From Streptomyces sp. NRRL F-525 (GTDB taxonomy: Bacteria > Actinomycetota > Actinomycetes > Streptomycetales > Streptomycetaceae): 64,000 bases of DNA. This document shows, one piece after another, positions 51,008 to 58,225 of this stretch. The DNA lies in NCBI RefSeq assembly GCF_000716605.1, contig NZ_JNXE01000001.1:186001-250000 (forward strand). Reading direction: 5' to 3'. Within the stretch, counting starts at the first letter, position 1. Every line of letters starts with the position of its first letter. The position numbers were made by a program, and so were the translations under genes. The notes under the pieces are model-generated. The model saw nothing but the letters and a program-made list of their open reading frames with translations, did no database searches and was not told where the DNA came from.

Positions 51008-51580
51008 ATGGAGCTGATCCAGAACACCCCTGACCTGTCCGCGTACTTGGCTGCTGACGAGGCCATTGACCATGAGCATCCCCTCGTGCGGGAGACGGCC
51101 GCGCGGCTGGCCAGAAGTGCCGCCGACTCGTATGGCTATGCACGCCTCGCGTTCGAGTTCGTGCGGGACGGCATTCCCCACTCGCAGGACTCCGGCGACC
51201 CGCGCGTCACCTGGCGGGCCTCCGACGTCCTGGAGCAGGGCACCGGCATCTGCTACGCCAAGGCGCACGCGCTGGCCGCTTTGCTGCGGGCCGAGGACAT
51301 TCCCACGGCGCTCTGCTACCAGAAGTTCGACGTGGTGCACGGGTTGGTCGCCGTGCGCTTCAACGGGGGCTGGCATCGGCAGGACCCGCGCGGCAACAAG
51401 CCGGGCGTGGACGCGCAGTTCTCGCTCGACGGGGAGCGGCTGGCCTTCGTGCCTGATCTTGAGTTCAATGAGCTGGACTACCCGGTCCTGTACGCTGAAC
51501 CACACCCGGTCGTGCTGAGCGCCCTTAAGGCCGCCCCCGACCGGCCGCGCCTGTGGCAGACACTCCCGACCGCACTCTGA
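51008..51580 (+). CDS. Transglutaminase-like superfamily protein
   Basis: A 190-residue protein of the papain-like transglutaminase fold. The catalytic triad is visible: Cys in GTGICYAKAHALAALL, His in VVHGLVAVRF and Asp in HRQDPRGN. Bacterial members are usually proteases or amidases, not crosslinkers. It lacks a signal peptide and is cytosolic. It starts at ATG 51008 from its own leaderless promoter and is followed 8 bp later by the B3/4 gene, so those two form an operon distinct from the DUF6421 unit. Confidence 0.87.
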   Translation: MELIQNTPDLSAYLAADEAIDHEHPLVRETAARLARSAADSYGYARLAFEFVRDGIPHSQDSGDPRVTWRASDVLEQGTGICYAKAHALAALLRAEDIPTALCYQKFDVVHGLVAVRFNGGWHRQDPRGNKPGVDAQFSLDGERLAFVPDLEFNELDYPVLYAEPHPVVLSALKAAPDRPRLWQTLPTAL

Positions 51581-51588
51581 GGAAGACC

Positions 51589-52281
51589 ATGACCCTCACC
51601 CTGACCGTGTCCGACGAAGTCCGTGCCCTCGCCCCCGGGTTCACCCACGTGGCGATCGAAGCCCACGGACTGGTCAACGGGCCCAGCACCGAAGCGAGTT
51701 CGGCGCTCCTCGACGACGCGGCCCGCCGTCTCGCCGTACGACTGGACGGACGCGCCCCACACGAGGACCCGCACATGGTGGCCTGGCGCGAGATGTACAC
51801 GGCGTTCGGGTCGAAGCCGTCGCGGACCCGCAACTCGGCGGAGGCGCTGGCCAAGAGGGCGCTTTCCGACGGTGGGTTGCCCCGGATCAATGTGCTGGTC
51901 GACCTCTACAACGCGATCAGCGTCGCCCACTTGATCCCCGTGGGCGGTGAGGACACCGACCTCATCCAGGGTGCGATGACCCTCCAACGGGCCGTCGGGA
52001 ACGAGGAGTTCGTGACCGTCGCGGGTGGCGAGGAGGTCGTCGAGCATCCCGACGCGGGCGAGGTGGTGTGGACTGACGCGGTCGGTGTCACGTGCCGGCG
52101 CTGGAACTGGCGGCAGGGGCCGCGCACCAGGCTCACGGAGGAAACGACCTCGGCCGTCTTCCTGTTGGAGAGTCTGGCGCCGATGCCGGTCGCCGATGTC
52201 GAGCGCGCGGGTGCCGAACTGGCCGAACTGCTGGAGAAGTTCAGCCCCGGGGCGCGGATCACCGTCCACGCCCCGGTGTGA
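51589..52281 (+). CDS. B3/4 domain protein (PheT editing-domain homologue)
   Basis: A 230-residue stand-alone B3/4 domain, the fold that in phenylalanyl-tRNA synthetase beta subunit removes mischarged tyrosine. Recognisable parts are KPSRTRNSAEALAKRAL, LPRINVLVDLYNAISVAHLI and PVGGEDTDLI. Free-standing B3/4 proteins are proposed to edit tRNA or act on amino acids, without firm proof. ATG 51589 has GAGGAA 4-5 bases upstream; it follows the transglutaminase-like gene by 8 bp. It converges with the acyltransferase gene (stops 3 bp apart). Confidence 0.87.
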   Translation: MTLTLTVSDEVRALAPGFTHVAIEAHGLVNGPSTEASSALLDDAARRLAVRLDGRAPHEDPHMVAWREMYTAFGSKPSRTRNSAEALAKRALSDGGLPRINVLVDLYNAISVAHLIPVGGEDTDLIQGAMTLQRAVGNEEFVTVAGGEEVVEHPDAGEVVWTDAVGVTCRRWNWRQGPRTRLTEETTSAVFLLESLAPMPVADVERAGAELAELLEKFSPGARITVHAPV

Positions 52282-52284
52282 CGA

Positions 52285-53013
52285 TCAGCGGGCCTCGGCA
52301 GCCTTGACCTCTTCGGGGGTCGGGGCCGTGCCGCCGAGGTGGGCCGGCATCCACCAGGTGTCGTCCGGGCCGTTCGGCCGTACCGGATACGCGCGTTGGG
52401 CGGCTTCGAGGAGTTCCTGGATGCGCTCGCGCAGGCGGCGGGTGATCGCGCCCGCGTACTGGTCCTGCGGCGCCTCGACCGGCTCGCCGACCCGGATGGT
52501 GATCGGGGTGTGGCTGCGCTTGAAGTTCTTCGGGTGGCCCTTGGTCCACAGGCGCTGGGTGCCCCACAGAGCCATCGGGATCAGCGGGACGCCGGCCTCC
52601 TGGGCCATGCGCGCGGCACCCGACTTGAAGCTCTTCAGGGTGAAGGACTGGGAGATCGTCGCCTCGGGGAAGACGCCGACGATCTCGCCGGACCGCAGTG
52701 ACTCCAGTGCGTGCTGGTAGGCGGTCTCGCCCTGCTTGCGGTCCACCGGGATGTGCTTCATGCCGCGCATGAGCGGACCCGAGATCTTGTGCCGGAACAC
52801 CGACTCCTTCGCCATGAAGCGCACGAGGCGCTTCTGCGGCAGGGCGGCGAGACCGTCGAAGATGAAGTCCAGGTAGCTGATGTGGTTGCTGACCAGCACG
52901 GCGCCGCCCGAGCGCGGAATGTTCTCCGACCCCTTGCAGTCGATCTTGAGGTCCCAGGCCTTGAACAGCGTTTGGGCGAGACCGATGACGGGGCGGTAGA
53001 CAAGCTCAGCCAT
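52285..53013 (-). CDS. 1-acyl-sn-glycerol-3-phosphate acyltransferase (PlsC family)
   Basis: A 242-residue membrane-associated acyltransferase for phosphatidic acid synthesis. Block I is NHISYLD (H-x4-D catalytic pair), block II FMAKESVF, block III FPEATISQ (EAT where EGT is usual), and block IV VPLIPMALWG. A short hydrophobic N-terminal stretch fits membrane attachment. ATG 53013 is supported by AGAAGGG at a somewhat long distance. The C-terminal 40 residues are Pro/Asp-rich. It is the usual actinobacterial PlsC paralogue. Confidence 0.9.
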   Translation of the reverse strand: MAELVYRPVIGLAQTLFKAWDLKIDCKGSENIPRSGGAVLVSNHISYLDFIFDGLAALPQKRLVRFMAKESVFRHKISGPLMRGMKHIPVDRKQGETAYQHALESLRSGEIVGVFPEATISQSFTLKSFKSGAARMAQEAGVPLIPMALWGTQRLWTKGHPKNFKRSHTPITIRVGEPVEAPQDQYAGAITRRLRERIQELLEAAQRAYPVRPNGPDDTWWMPAHLGGTAPTPEEVKAAEAR

Positions 53014-53199
53014 GGACGGGGTGGACCCTTCTCTCTGCCTGGAAGGGGTTCTCCGGGCGGGAAAGTTACGCAGCCGTAGGTTTACGGCATTGCGCAGATC
53101 GTGCCCCAAGAACGGACGAGTGGCCAGTCCTCGTGCCGCAGAACGGCGAGATCCTCGTCACGTCCATCGCTTGATCCACCTCGGCCTTTTAAGTTTCCT

Positions 53200-53616
53200 T
53201 TACTGTGCGCGAACTGTCACTCGGCGCACGAGCAGGTACATCTCGCACCCCAGGCAGTACCCGAACGCGGCATTGAGGAACGCGGCCGCCAGCGCGGCCC
53301 CCGTCGCCGCGAGCCCCAGCCACTCGGGACCCAGGCCGAAACCGACCAGTCCCACCCCGGCGAAGACCAGCCCGACCGCCTGCGCGAACCGCGGCGGCTC
53401 CGGCGACTCGAACTCGGTCGGCGGCCCGATCCGCGGCCGTACGGCCTTCCGGAACAGCCAGCCGTACGGCGAGCGGCCCACGCCGCCCGCCGCGCCCAGC
53501 GCGAACGCCAGGGTCTGCCAGGCCAGCAGCCAGAAGCTGCCGGTGATCAGCACGACCGCCAGCACCACGGTCGTCAGGGCCGCCCCGAAGCGCGGTCCTC
53601 TTACGTCGATGTCCAT
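53200..53616 (-). CDS. DUF4395 membrane protein
   Basis: A 138-residue protein with about four transmembrane helices (ALTTVVLAVVLITGSFWLLA, LAFALGAAGGVG, AVGLVFAGVGLVGFGLG, LAAAFLNAAFGYCLGCEMYLL). The final helix contains a C-x2-C pair (YCLGCEM), which might exchange electrons with the divergent thioredoxin-like protein. DUF4395 genes commonly sit beside thioredoxin or rhodanese genes in Actinobacteria, suggesting a role in thiol or sulfur transport. The ATG at 53616 is 75 bp from the divergent ATG. Confidence 0.87.
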   Translation of the reverse strand: MDIDVRGPRFGAALTTVVLAVVLITGSFWLLAWQTLAFALGAAGGVGRSPYGWLFRKAVRPRIGPPTEFESPEPPRFAQAVGLVFAGVGLVGFGLGPEWLGLAATGAALAAAFLNAAFGYCLGCEMYLLVRRVTVRAQ

Positions 53617-53654
53617 GAATCAAGGATTCCGCAACGGAAAGGATTCGGGGCACC

Positions 53655-53681
53655 GGGAATCTTTGCAGTCTCGTGAACGCT
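53655..53681 (+). promoter_or_regulatory. Possible SigR-type promoter of the thioredoxin-like gene
   Basis: GGGAAT (53655-53660), 18 bases and GCT (53679-53681) resemble the SigR consensus GGGAAT-N18-GTT with one mismatch in the -10. The inferred transcript would start a few bases before ATG 53692. SigR controls thiol-stress genes in Streptomyces, which fits the product. Confidence 0.4.
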
Positions 53682-53691
53682 GGAAGGGTCG

Positions 53692-54105
53692 ATGACCGGA
53701 CTTGTGGTGTGCGTGGTGGTGCTCGCGGCGGCGAGCGCCTACGGAGTGCTGCATCGGCGGCGGAGCGGGAGAGTACGCGTGCGTGGGCGCGACGGCGGAA
53801 AACGGCTCGGCGCGACCGAGCTGGGCGGCGACCTCGGCGAGAAGGCCACCCTGGTGCAGTTCTCCAGCGCCTTCTGCGCGCCCTGCCGGGCCACGCGCCG
53901 GGTGCTGGGCGAGGTGGCCGGCATGGTCCCCGGAGTGAGCCACATCGAGATCGACGCCGAGGACCACCTGGACCTCGTACGGGAACTCGACATCCTGAAG
54001 ACCCCCACCGTGCTGGTTCTCGACGCCGACGGACGGGTCGTACGGCGTGCCACCGGCCTCCCCCGCAAGGCGGATGTCATCGCGGCTCTGGGGGAGGCGG
54101 TCTGA
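53692..54105 (+). CDS. Membrane-anchored thioredoxin-like protein
   Basis: A 137-residue thioredoxin-fold protein. A single N-terminal helix (TGLVVCVVVLAAASAYGVLH) anchors it, then a basic stretch (RRRSGRVRVRGRDGG), then the fold with the redox site FCAPC and cis-proline loop KTPTVLVLD. The basic residues after the helix suggest the domain stays on the cytosolic side, unlike ResA/TlpA proteins. It is divergent from the DUF4395 gene, whose product has a C-x2-C in the membrane, so the two may form a thiol relay. Confidence 0.88.
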   Translation: MTGLVVCVVVLAAASAYGVLHRRRSGRVRVRGRDGGKRLGATELGGDLGEKATLVQFSSAFCAPCRATRRVLGEVAGMVPGVSHIEIDAEDHLDLVRELDILKTPTVLVLDADGRVVRRATGLPRKADVIAALGEAV

Positions 54106-54188
54106 CGGTCGTGAGGGCGACGGTGAGTCATCTCCCATATGTCGGAACGTACTTGACTGCGCGTGCCACCTATCGTCAGCCTGACCGT

Positions 54189-54269
54189 ATGCCTTCGGAA
54201 CTCCTTCTCTACGGGCGGGTGCACGTCGACCTGGCCCGCACCGCGAGCGCGCGCTGTCCGGGCTGTTGA
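54189..54269 (+). CDS. Cysteine-ended leader peptide upstream of flavin reductase
   Basis: A 26-codon open frame. Its product contains GRVHVDLARTASARC and ends CPGC, with two cysteine codons just before the stop. This R-x-HVDL-x-R-x-ASA-x-C pattern is that of the putative leader peptides found before sulfur-metabolism genes in Streptomyces, and is similar in logic to the cysteine-rich attenuator peptides of mycobacteria. It lies 78 bp before a flavin reductase gene, with a hairpin between. Ribosome pausing at the cysteine codons when cysteine is scarce would change folding of the following RNA. TATCGT (54171-54176) may be the -10, leaving almost no leader. The short length limits certainty that it is translated. 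Confidence 0.75.
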   Translation: MPSELLLYGRVHVDLARTASARCPGC

Positions 54270-54283
54270 GCAGCACGGCCCCC

Positions 54284-54316
54284 TCCCCCACTCTCGGCTC
54301 CGCTCGACCGGGGGGA
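54284..54316 (+). promoter_or_regulatory. Candidate attenuator hairpin behind the leader peptide
   Basis: TCCCCC (54284-54289) can pair with GGGGGGA (54310-54316), enclosing CTCTCGGCTCCGCTCGACC, which can itself fold partly. A run of CCCCC (54317-54321) directly after offers an alternative partner for the G-run, so two mutually exclusive folds exist. Similar C-stretch/G-stretch hairpins are scattered through Streptomyces genomes, so it could also be an interspersed element. Confidence 0.5.
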
Positions 54317-54347
54317 CCCCCAGCCCCCTCCCCAGAAGGACACGTCC

Positions 54348-54863
54348 ATGACGGCGACGCCCGACCTCGGCACCCGTACTCCTCAGCACGCCTCTCCCGA
54401 TCTGCTGCGTTCCGTCTTCCGGCAGCACGCGGCCGGTGTGGCGGTGATCACCGCGCGCGGTGAGAACGGCCCGGTCGGCTTCACCGCCACCTCGCTCAGC
54501 TCCGTCTCCGCGCAGCCCCCGATGCTGTCCTTCGGGATCAGCACCGGCGCTTCCAGCTGGCCCGCGATATCCGCGGCCGACCATGTCGGCGTGCACATAC
54601 TCGGCGAGCACCAGGAGCAGTTGGCCGCCACCTTCGCGCGCAGCGGTGCCGACCGGTTCGGGGCGCCCACCGCCTGGCGCGAGGGACCCGAGGGCGTCCC
54701 GGTCCTCGACGGCGTGCTCGCCTGGCTGGTGTGCCGCGTGGTCGCGCGCGTGCCGGCGGGAGACCACCGCATCGTCCTGGCGGAGGTCGTCCTCGGCGAC
54801 CACGCGGGCACCGGCCGCCCGCTCCTCTACCACCAGGGGCGCTTCAACGGGCTGCGTGACTGA
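54348..54863 (+). CDS. Flavin reductase-like (split-barrel FMN) protein
   Basis: A 171-residue protein of the flavin reductase-like family. LRSVFRQHAAGVAVITARG, GFTATSLSSVSAQPPMLSFG and the C-terminal YHQGRFNGL are characteristic. Such proteins give reduced FMN or FAD to two-component monooxygenases, including those that release sulfite from alkanesulfonates (SsuE/SsuD type). The cysteine leader upstream fits a role in sulfur salvage. The ATG at 54348 has AGAAGGA 8-9 bases upstream. No monooxygenase gene is adjacent, so the partner is elsewhere. Confidence 0.88.
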   Translation: MTATPDLGTRTPQHASPDLLRSVFRQHAAGVAVITARGENGPVGFTATSLSSVSAQPPMLSFGISTGASSWPAISAADHVGVHILGEHQEQLAATFARSGADRFGAPTAWREGPEGVPVLDGVLAWLVCRVVARVPAGDHRIVLAEVVLGDHAGTGRPLLYHQGRFNGLRD

Positions 54864-54940
54864 GGCCACTCCGGGTGGGTGACGGGCCACCCTGCGGAAG
54901 CGTCGAGTTCCGATTACGCTGCGTTGCACAGGTCACAGTT

Positions 54941-54999
54941 CAAAGCGCTTGCTTAGCGGGCACCCCTTGGGGGAGCGTAGGAGTGCGTACTGGCGAGTA
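54941..54999. promoter_or_regulatory. Two operator-like elements upstream of etfB
   Basis: CAAAGCGCTTGC (54941-54952) shares 11 bases (AAAGCGCTTGC) with the LacI-type box in the pectate lyase promoter. TACT-GGCG-AGTA (54988-54999) is a perfect 4+4 palindrome. They lie 155 and 108 bp before the etfB start. Both are short, so chance is possible. Confidence 0.35.
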
Positions 55000-55106
55000 A
55001 TATTTCGCTCGGAGCGCCGGTCGCCCCCACCGGGAACGGCCGTTCAGGGCGCCTATGCTGCCTGGAAGTAGGCAGCCGAAAATGACGATGCAGTAGGAGA
55101 GCCGGC

Positions 55107-55895
55107 GTGAGCTTGAGGATCGTTGTCACTGTGAAGTACGTGCCCGACGCCACTGGCGACCGGCACTTCGCCGATGACCTGACCGTCGACCGGGACGACG
55201 TGGACGGTCTGCTCTCCGAGCTCGACGAGTACGCGGTCGAGCAGGCGCTGCAGATCTCCGAGAACTCCGACGACGACGTGGAGATCACCGTCCTGACCGT
55301 GGGCCCGGAGGACGCCAAGGACGCCCTGCGCAAGGCGCTGTCCATGGGCGCCGACAAGGCGATCCACGTCGAGGACGACGACCTGCACGGCACCGACGCC
55401 ATCGGCACCTCCCTGGTGCTCGCCAAGGCGATCGAGAAGGCCGGTTTCGACCTGGTCGTCTCCGGCATGGCCTCCACCGACGGCACCGCCGGTGTGATCC
55501 CCGCCCTGCTGGCCGAGCGCCTGGGCGTCCCGCAGGTCACGCTGCTCTCCGAGGTCTCCGTCGAGGACGGCGTCGTCAAGGGCCGCCGTGACGGCGACAC
55601 CGCCTCCGAGCAGCTCGAGGCCTCCCTGCCGGCCGTCGTGTCGGTCACCGACCAGTCGGGCGAGGCGCGTTACCCGTCCTTCAAGGGCATCATGGCCGCC
55701 AAGAAGAAGCCCGTTCAGGCCTGGGACCTCTCCGACCTGGAGATCGACACCGACGAGGTCGGCCTCGGAGGCGCCTGGACCGCCGTCGACTCCGCGGCCC
55801 AGCGCCCCGCGCGCACCGCCGGCACGATCGTCAAGGACGAGGGCGAGGGCGGCAAGCAGCTCGCCGAGTTCCTCGCGGGCCAGAAGTTCATCTGA
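55107..55895 (+). CDS. etfB: Electron transfer flavoprotein, beta subunit
   Basis: A 262-residue ETF beta subunit. With EtfA it takes electrons from acyl-CoA dehydrogenases and passes them to the respiratory chain. The N-terminus RIVVTVKYVPDA, the ALRKALSMGADKAIHV region and the recognition loop GVVKGRRDGDTASEQLEASL with the following YPSFKGIMAAKKKP are typical. The GTG at 55107 has TAGGAGAG 7 bases upstream. etfA follows after an unusually long 230-bp gap. Confidence 0.95.
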   Translation: MSLRIVVTVKYVPDATGDRHFADDLTVDRDDVDGLLSELDEYAVEQALQISENSDDDVEITVLTVGPEDAKDALRKALSMGADKAIHVEDDDLHGTDAIGTSLVLAKAIEKAGFDLVVSGMASTDGTAGVIPALLAERLGVPQVTLLSEVSVEDGVVKGRRDGDTASEQLEASLPAVVSVTDQSGEARYPSFKGIMAAKKKPVQAWDLSDLEIDTDEVGLGGAWTAVDSAAQRPARTAGTIVKDEGEGGKQLAEFLAGQKFI

Positions 55896-56125
55896 GGGGA
55901 ATGGCGGCGCGGGCCGGTTGCAACACGACCCGCGCCTCTCGGAGTGGTTCTGCCTTCGCAGGAGACCATTCCCGTGACTCCTCCCCCGAAGGGGCTTCTC
56001 AATCGACTGTCGAGACGGCCTCATGACGGACAAGCCCTGCCCGGTGCCCCAAGGCACGGGCGCGAGCGTAGCAGTCAACAAGTCTTCCCCCGGACGAAGT
56101 TCGGGATTCCCGCGCAGGAGTAGCA

Positions 56126-57088
56126 ATGGCTGAAGTTCTCGTCTACGTCGACCACGTGGACGGCGCCGTCCGCAAGCCCACCCTGGAGCTGCTGACCCTG
56201 GCCCGCCGTATCGGCGAGCCCGTCGCGGTCGCCCTCGGCGCCGGTGCGGAGAACACCGCCGCCGCGCTCGCCGAGCACGGCGCGGTGAAGGTGCTCACGC
56301 ACGACGCCGCCGAGTACGCCGACTACCTCGTCGTACCGAAGGTGGACGCCCTCCAGGCCGCCTACGACGCCGTCTCCCCGGCCGCCGTCCTGGTGCCGTC
56401 CTCCGCCGAGGGCAAGGAGATCGCCGCCCGTCTGGCCGTGCGCATCGGCTCCGGCATCATCACCGACGCCACCGACCTGGAGGCCGGTGACGAGGGCCCG
56501 GTCGCGACGCAGTCGGTCTTCGCCGCGTCCTTCACCACCAAGACCCGTGTCTCCAAGGGCACCCCGGTCATCACCGTGAAGCCGAACTCGGCCGCCGTGG
56601 AGGCCGCCCCGGCCGCCGGCACCGTCGAGGCCCTCGCCGTCACCTTCTCGGACAAGGCCACCGGCACCAAGGTCACCGCGCGCACCCCGCGCGAGTCGAC
56701 CGGCCGCCCGGAGCTGACCGAGGCCGCGATCGTCGTCTCCGGCGGCCGCGGTGTGAACGGCGCGGACAACTTCGCGATCATCGAGGCCCTTGCCGACTCC
56801 CTCGGCGCGGCCGTCGGCGCCTCCCGCGCCGCTGTCGACGCCGGCTGGTACCCGCACACCAACCAGGTCGGCCAGACCGGCAAGAGCGTCTCCCCGCAGC
56901 TCTACATCGCCAACGGCATCTCCGGCGCGATCCAGCACCGCGCGGGCATGCAGACCTCGAAGACGATCGTCGCCGTCAACAAGGACGCCGAGGCCCCGAT
57001 CTTCGACCTCGTCGACTACGGCGTGGTCGGCGACCTCTTCGACGTCGTCCCGCAGCTCACCGAAGAGGTCAACTCCCGCAAGGGCTGA
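56126..57088 (+). CDS. etfA: Electron transfer flavoprotein, alpha subunit
   Basis: A 320-residue ETF alpha subunit carrying most of the FAD site: [60 protein letters not shown] and [20 protein letters not shown] are all conserved. The N-terminal domain begins [16 protein letters not shown]. It works with EtfB in fatty acid and amino acid oxidation; the AidB-type dehydrogenase at 22.5-24.2 kb is one possible donor. CAGGAG lies 6 bases upstream of the ATG. A terminator hairpin follows. Confidence 0.95.
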   Translation: MAEVLVYVDHVDGAVRKPTLELLTLARRIGEPVAVALGAGAENTAAALAEHGAVKVLTHDAAEYADYLVVPKVDALQAAYDAVSPAAVLVPSSAEGKEIAARLAVRIGSGIITDATDLEAGDEGPVATQSVFAASFTTKTRVSKGTPVITVKPNSAAVEAAPAAGTVEALAVTFSDKATGTKVTARTPRESTGRPELTEAAIVVSGGRGVNGADNFAIIEALADSLGAAVGASRAAVDAGWYPHTNQVGQTGKSVSPQLYIANGISGAIQHRAGMQTSKTIVAVNKDAEAPIFDLVDYGVVGDLFDVVPQLTEEVNSRKG

Positions 57089-57106
57089 TGTCTTTGAGGT
57101 TGTACG

Positions 57107-57139
57107 AGGCTCCCGTGACCCCTGTGGTCGCGGGAGCCT
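57107..57139. terminator. Terminator after etfA
   Basis: AGGCTCCCG-T-GACC (57107-57120) pairs with GGTC-G-CGGGAGCCT (57126-57139) around CCTGT. It lies between the converging stops of etfA (57088) and the secreted endonuclease/phosphatase gene (57144) and is nearly symmetrical, so it can act for both. Confidence 0.85.
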
Positions 57140-57143
57140 TCGT

Positions 57144-58040
57144 TCATCCCAGGGTGATCGTGGACTGCACGGGCAGATGGTCGCTCGGGAACTGGCTGTT
57201 CTCGGAGAAGGTGTTGAGTGCCGTCCGGCGCACCTTGACTCCCGGGGAGACCAGGATCCAGTCGATGCGGGGACCCTCCGGCACGAGCGCGCGGTAGCCG
57301 TGGAAGCTGCCGTAGAGCTGCCCGCGCGCGGCCGCCGCGTCCCAGGTGTCCCTGAGACCCGGGCCCGCGTCCAGCATCGTGGAGTAGACCGAGGTGGTGT
57401 ACGCGGCGGTGTTGAAGTCTCCGGTCACCACGAGCGGCAGGGAGCTGTCCAGGCGGGCGAGGCGTTCGGCGATGAGCGTGGCGGCACGCTCGCGTGCGTA
57501 CTGACTCGCGTTGTCCAGGTGGGTGTTGAGGACGTAGAACTCCCGCCCGTCGTCCCCGAGATCGCGGAAGCGGATCCAGGTGGCGATGCGTGGGTGGGCG
57601 CCGCCCCAGGTGTTCGACCCGATCACGGCGGGCGTGTCGGAGAGCCAGAACTGGTCGTACTCCACGGGGGCGAGGCGGCGGGTGTCGTAGAAGATCGCCG
57701 TCTCCTCGTCGAAGCTGCCGCCCTTGCGGCCGCCGCCGATCCAGTCGTGGTGAGGGAGGTCCTGTTTGATGTCCTGGAGCTGCGCGTAGAGGCCCTCCTG
57801 GGTGCCGATGATGTCGGGGGCCGCGCGGAGCAGCAGGTCGCGCATCACCGGGCGGCGGACCTTCCAGCTGTTGGGTTCGGTGGTGTCGGCGTAGCGCAGG
57901 TTGAATGTCATGACGTCCAGCAGGCGGGTCTCCTTCCGGACGGAGGCGGAGCGTGCGGTTCCGATGAGCGGCAGGGCGATGGCGGCCGCCACCAGCGCGC
58001 TCAGACCGGCGCGACGGGTGACCGTCCTGGCAGTCGACAT
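57144..58040 (-). CDS. Secreted endonuclease/exonuclease/phosphatase-family protein
   Basis: A 298-residue metal-dependent phosphoesterase with an export signal ([20 protein letters not shown] ... [10 protein letters not shown]; the TRRAG motif could suit Tat). The DNase I-like fold shows [14 protein letters not shown] (catalytic Glu), NTHLDN, TGDFN and SDHLPV (catalytic His). Extracellular members degrade nucleic acids, phospholipids or inositol phosphates. ATG 58040 has GGGGAGGGAA 6 bases upstream. Its promoter side contains two GTTCAC half-sites, reminiscent of PHO boxes, which would fit phosphate scavenging. Confidence 0.88.
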   Translation of the reverse strand: MSTARTVTRRAGLSALVAAAIALPLIGTARSASVRKETRLLDVMTFNLRYADTTEPNSWKVRRPVMRDLLLRAAPDIIGTQEGLYAQLQDIKQDLPHHDWIGGGRKGGSFDEETAIFYDTRRLAPVEYDQFWLSDTPAVIGSNTWGGAHPRIATWIRFRDLGDDGREFYVLNTHLDNASQYARERAATLIAERLARLDSSLPLVVTGDFNTAAYTTSVYSTMLDAGPGLRDTWDAAAARGQLYGSFHGYRALVPEGPRIDWILVSPGVKVRRTALNTFSENSQFPSDHLPVQSTITLG

Positions 58041-58111
58041 GTGCGTTCCCTCCCCTTGGGAGTCAGGATGAAGGGGCGGGGCGCTGGACGGAAGAGGGCC
58101 TGGGGACGGCA

Positions 58112-58130
58112 GTGAACTCAACGGGTTCAC
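58112..58130. promoter_or_regulatory. GTGAAC-N7-GTTCAC inverted repeat
   Basis: GTGAAC (58112-58117) and GTTCAC (58125-58130) are perfect inverse copies, 72 bp before the endonuclease/phosphatase start. GTTCAC is the core of the Streptomyces PHO box, though that box is normally a direct repeat, so this is only suggestive. Confidence 0.35.
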
Positions 58131-58145
58131 GGCGTGGACAGGGTG

Positions 58146-58208
58146 TTGACCGGCGGGAAGCTCCATGGATAACTTCGCTCTACGGATTGTTGATTCCGTA
58201 GAGCGGAA
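58146..58208 (+). promoter_or_regulatory. Promoter and large operator of the DUF6986 gene
   Basis: TTGACC (58146-58151), 18 bases and TAACTT (58170-58175) form a promoter. Right behind the -10, CGCTCTACGGA (58176-58186) and TCCGTAGAGCG (58195-58205) form a perfect 11-bp inverted repeat with an 8-bp spacer. The right arm overlaps TTCCG-TAGAG-CGGAA (58194-58208), a second perfect palindrome. A regulator here would cover the first transcribed bases. Confidence 0.85.
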
Positions 58209-58225
58209 AACTGGAGGGTGTGGGA

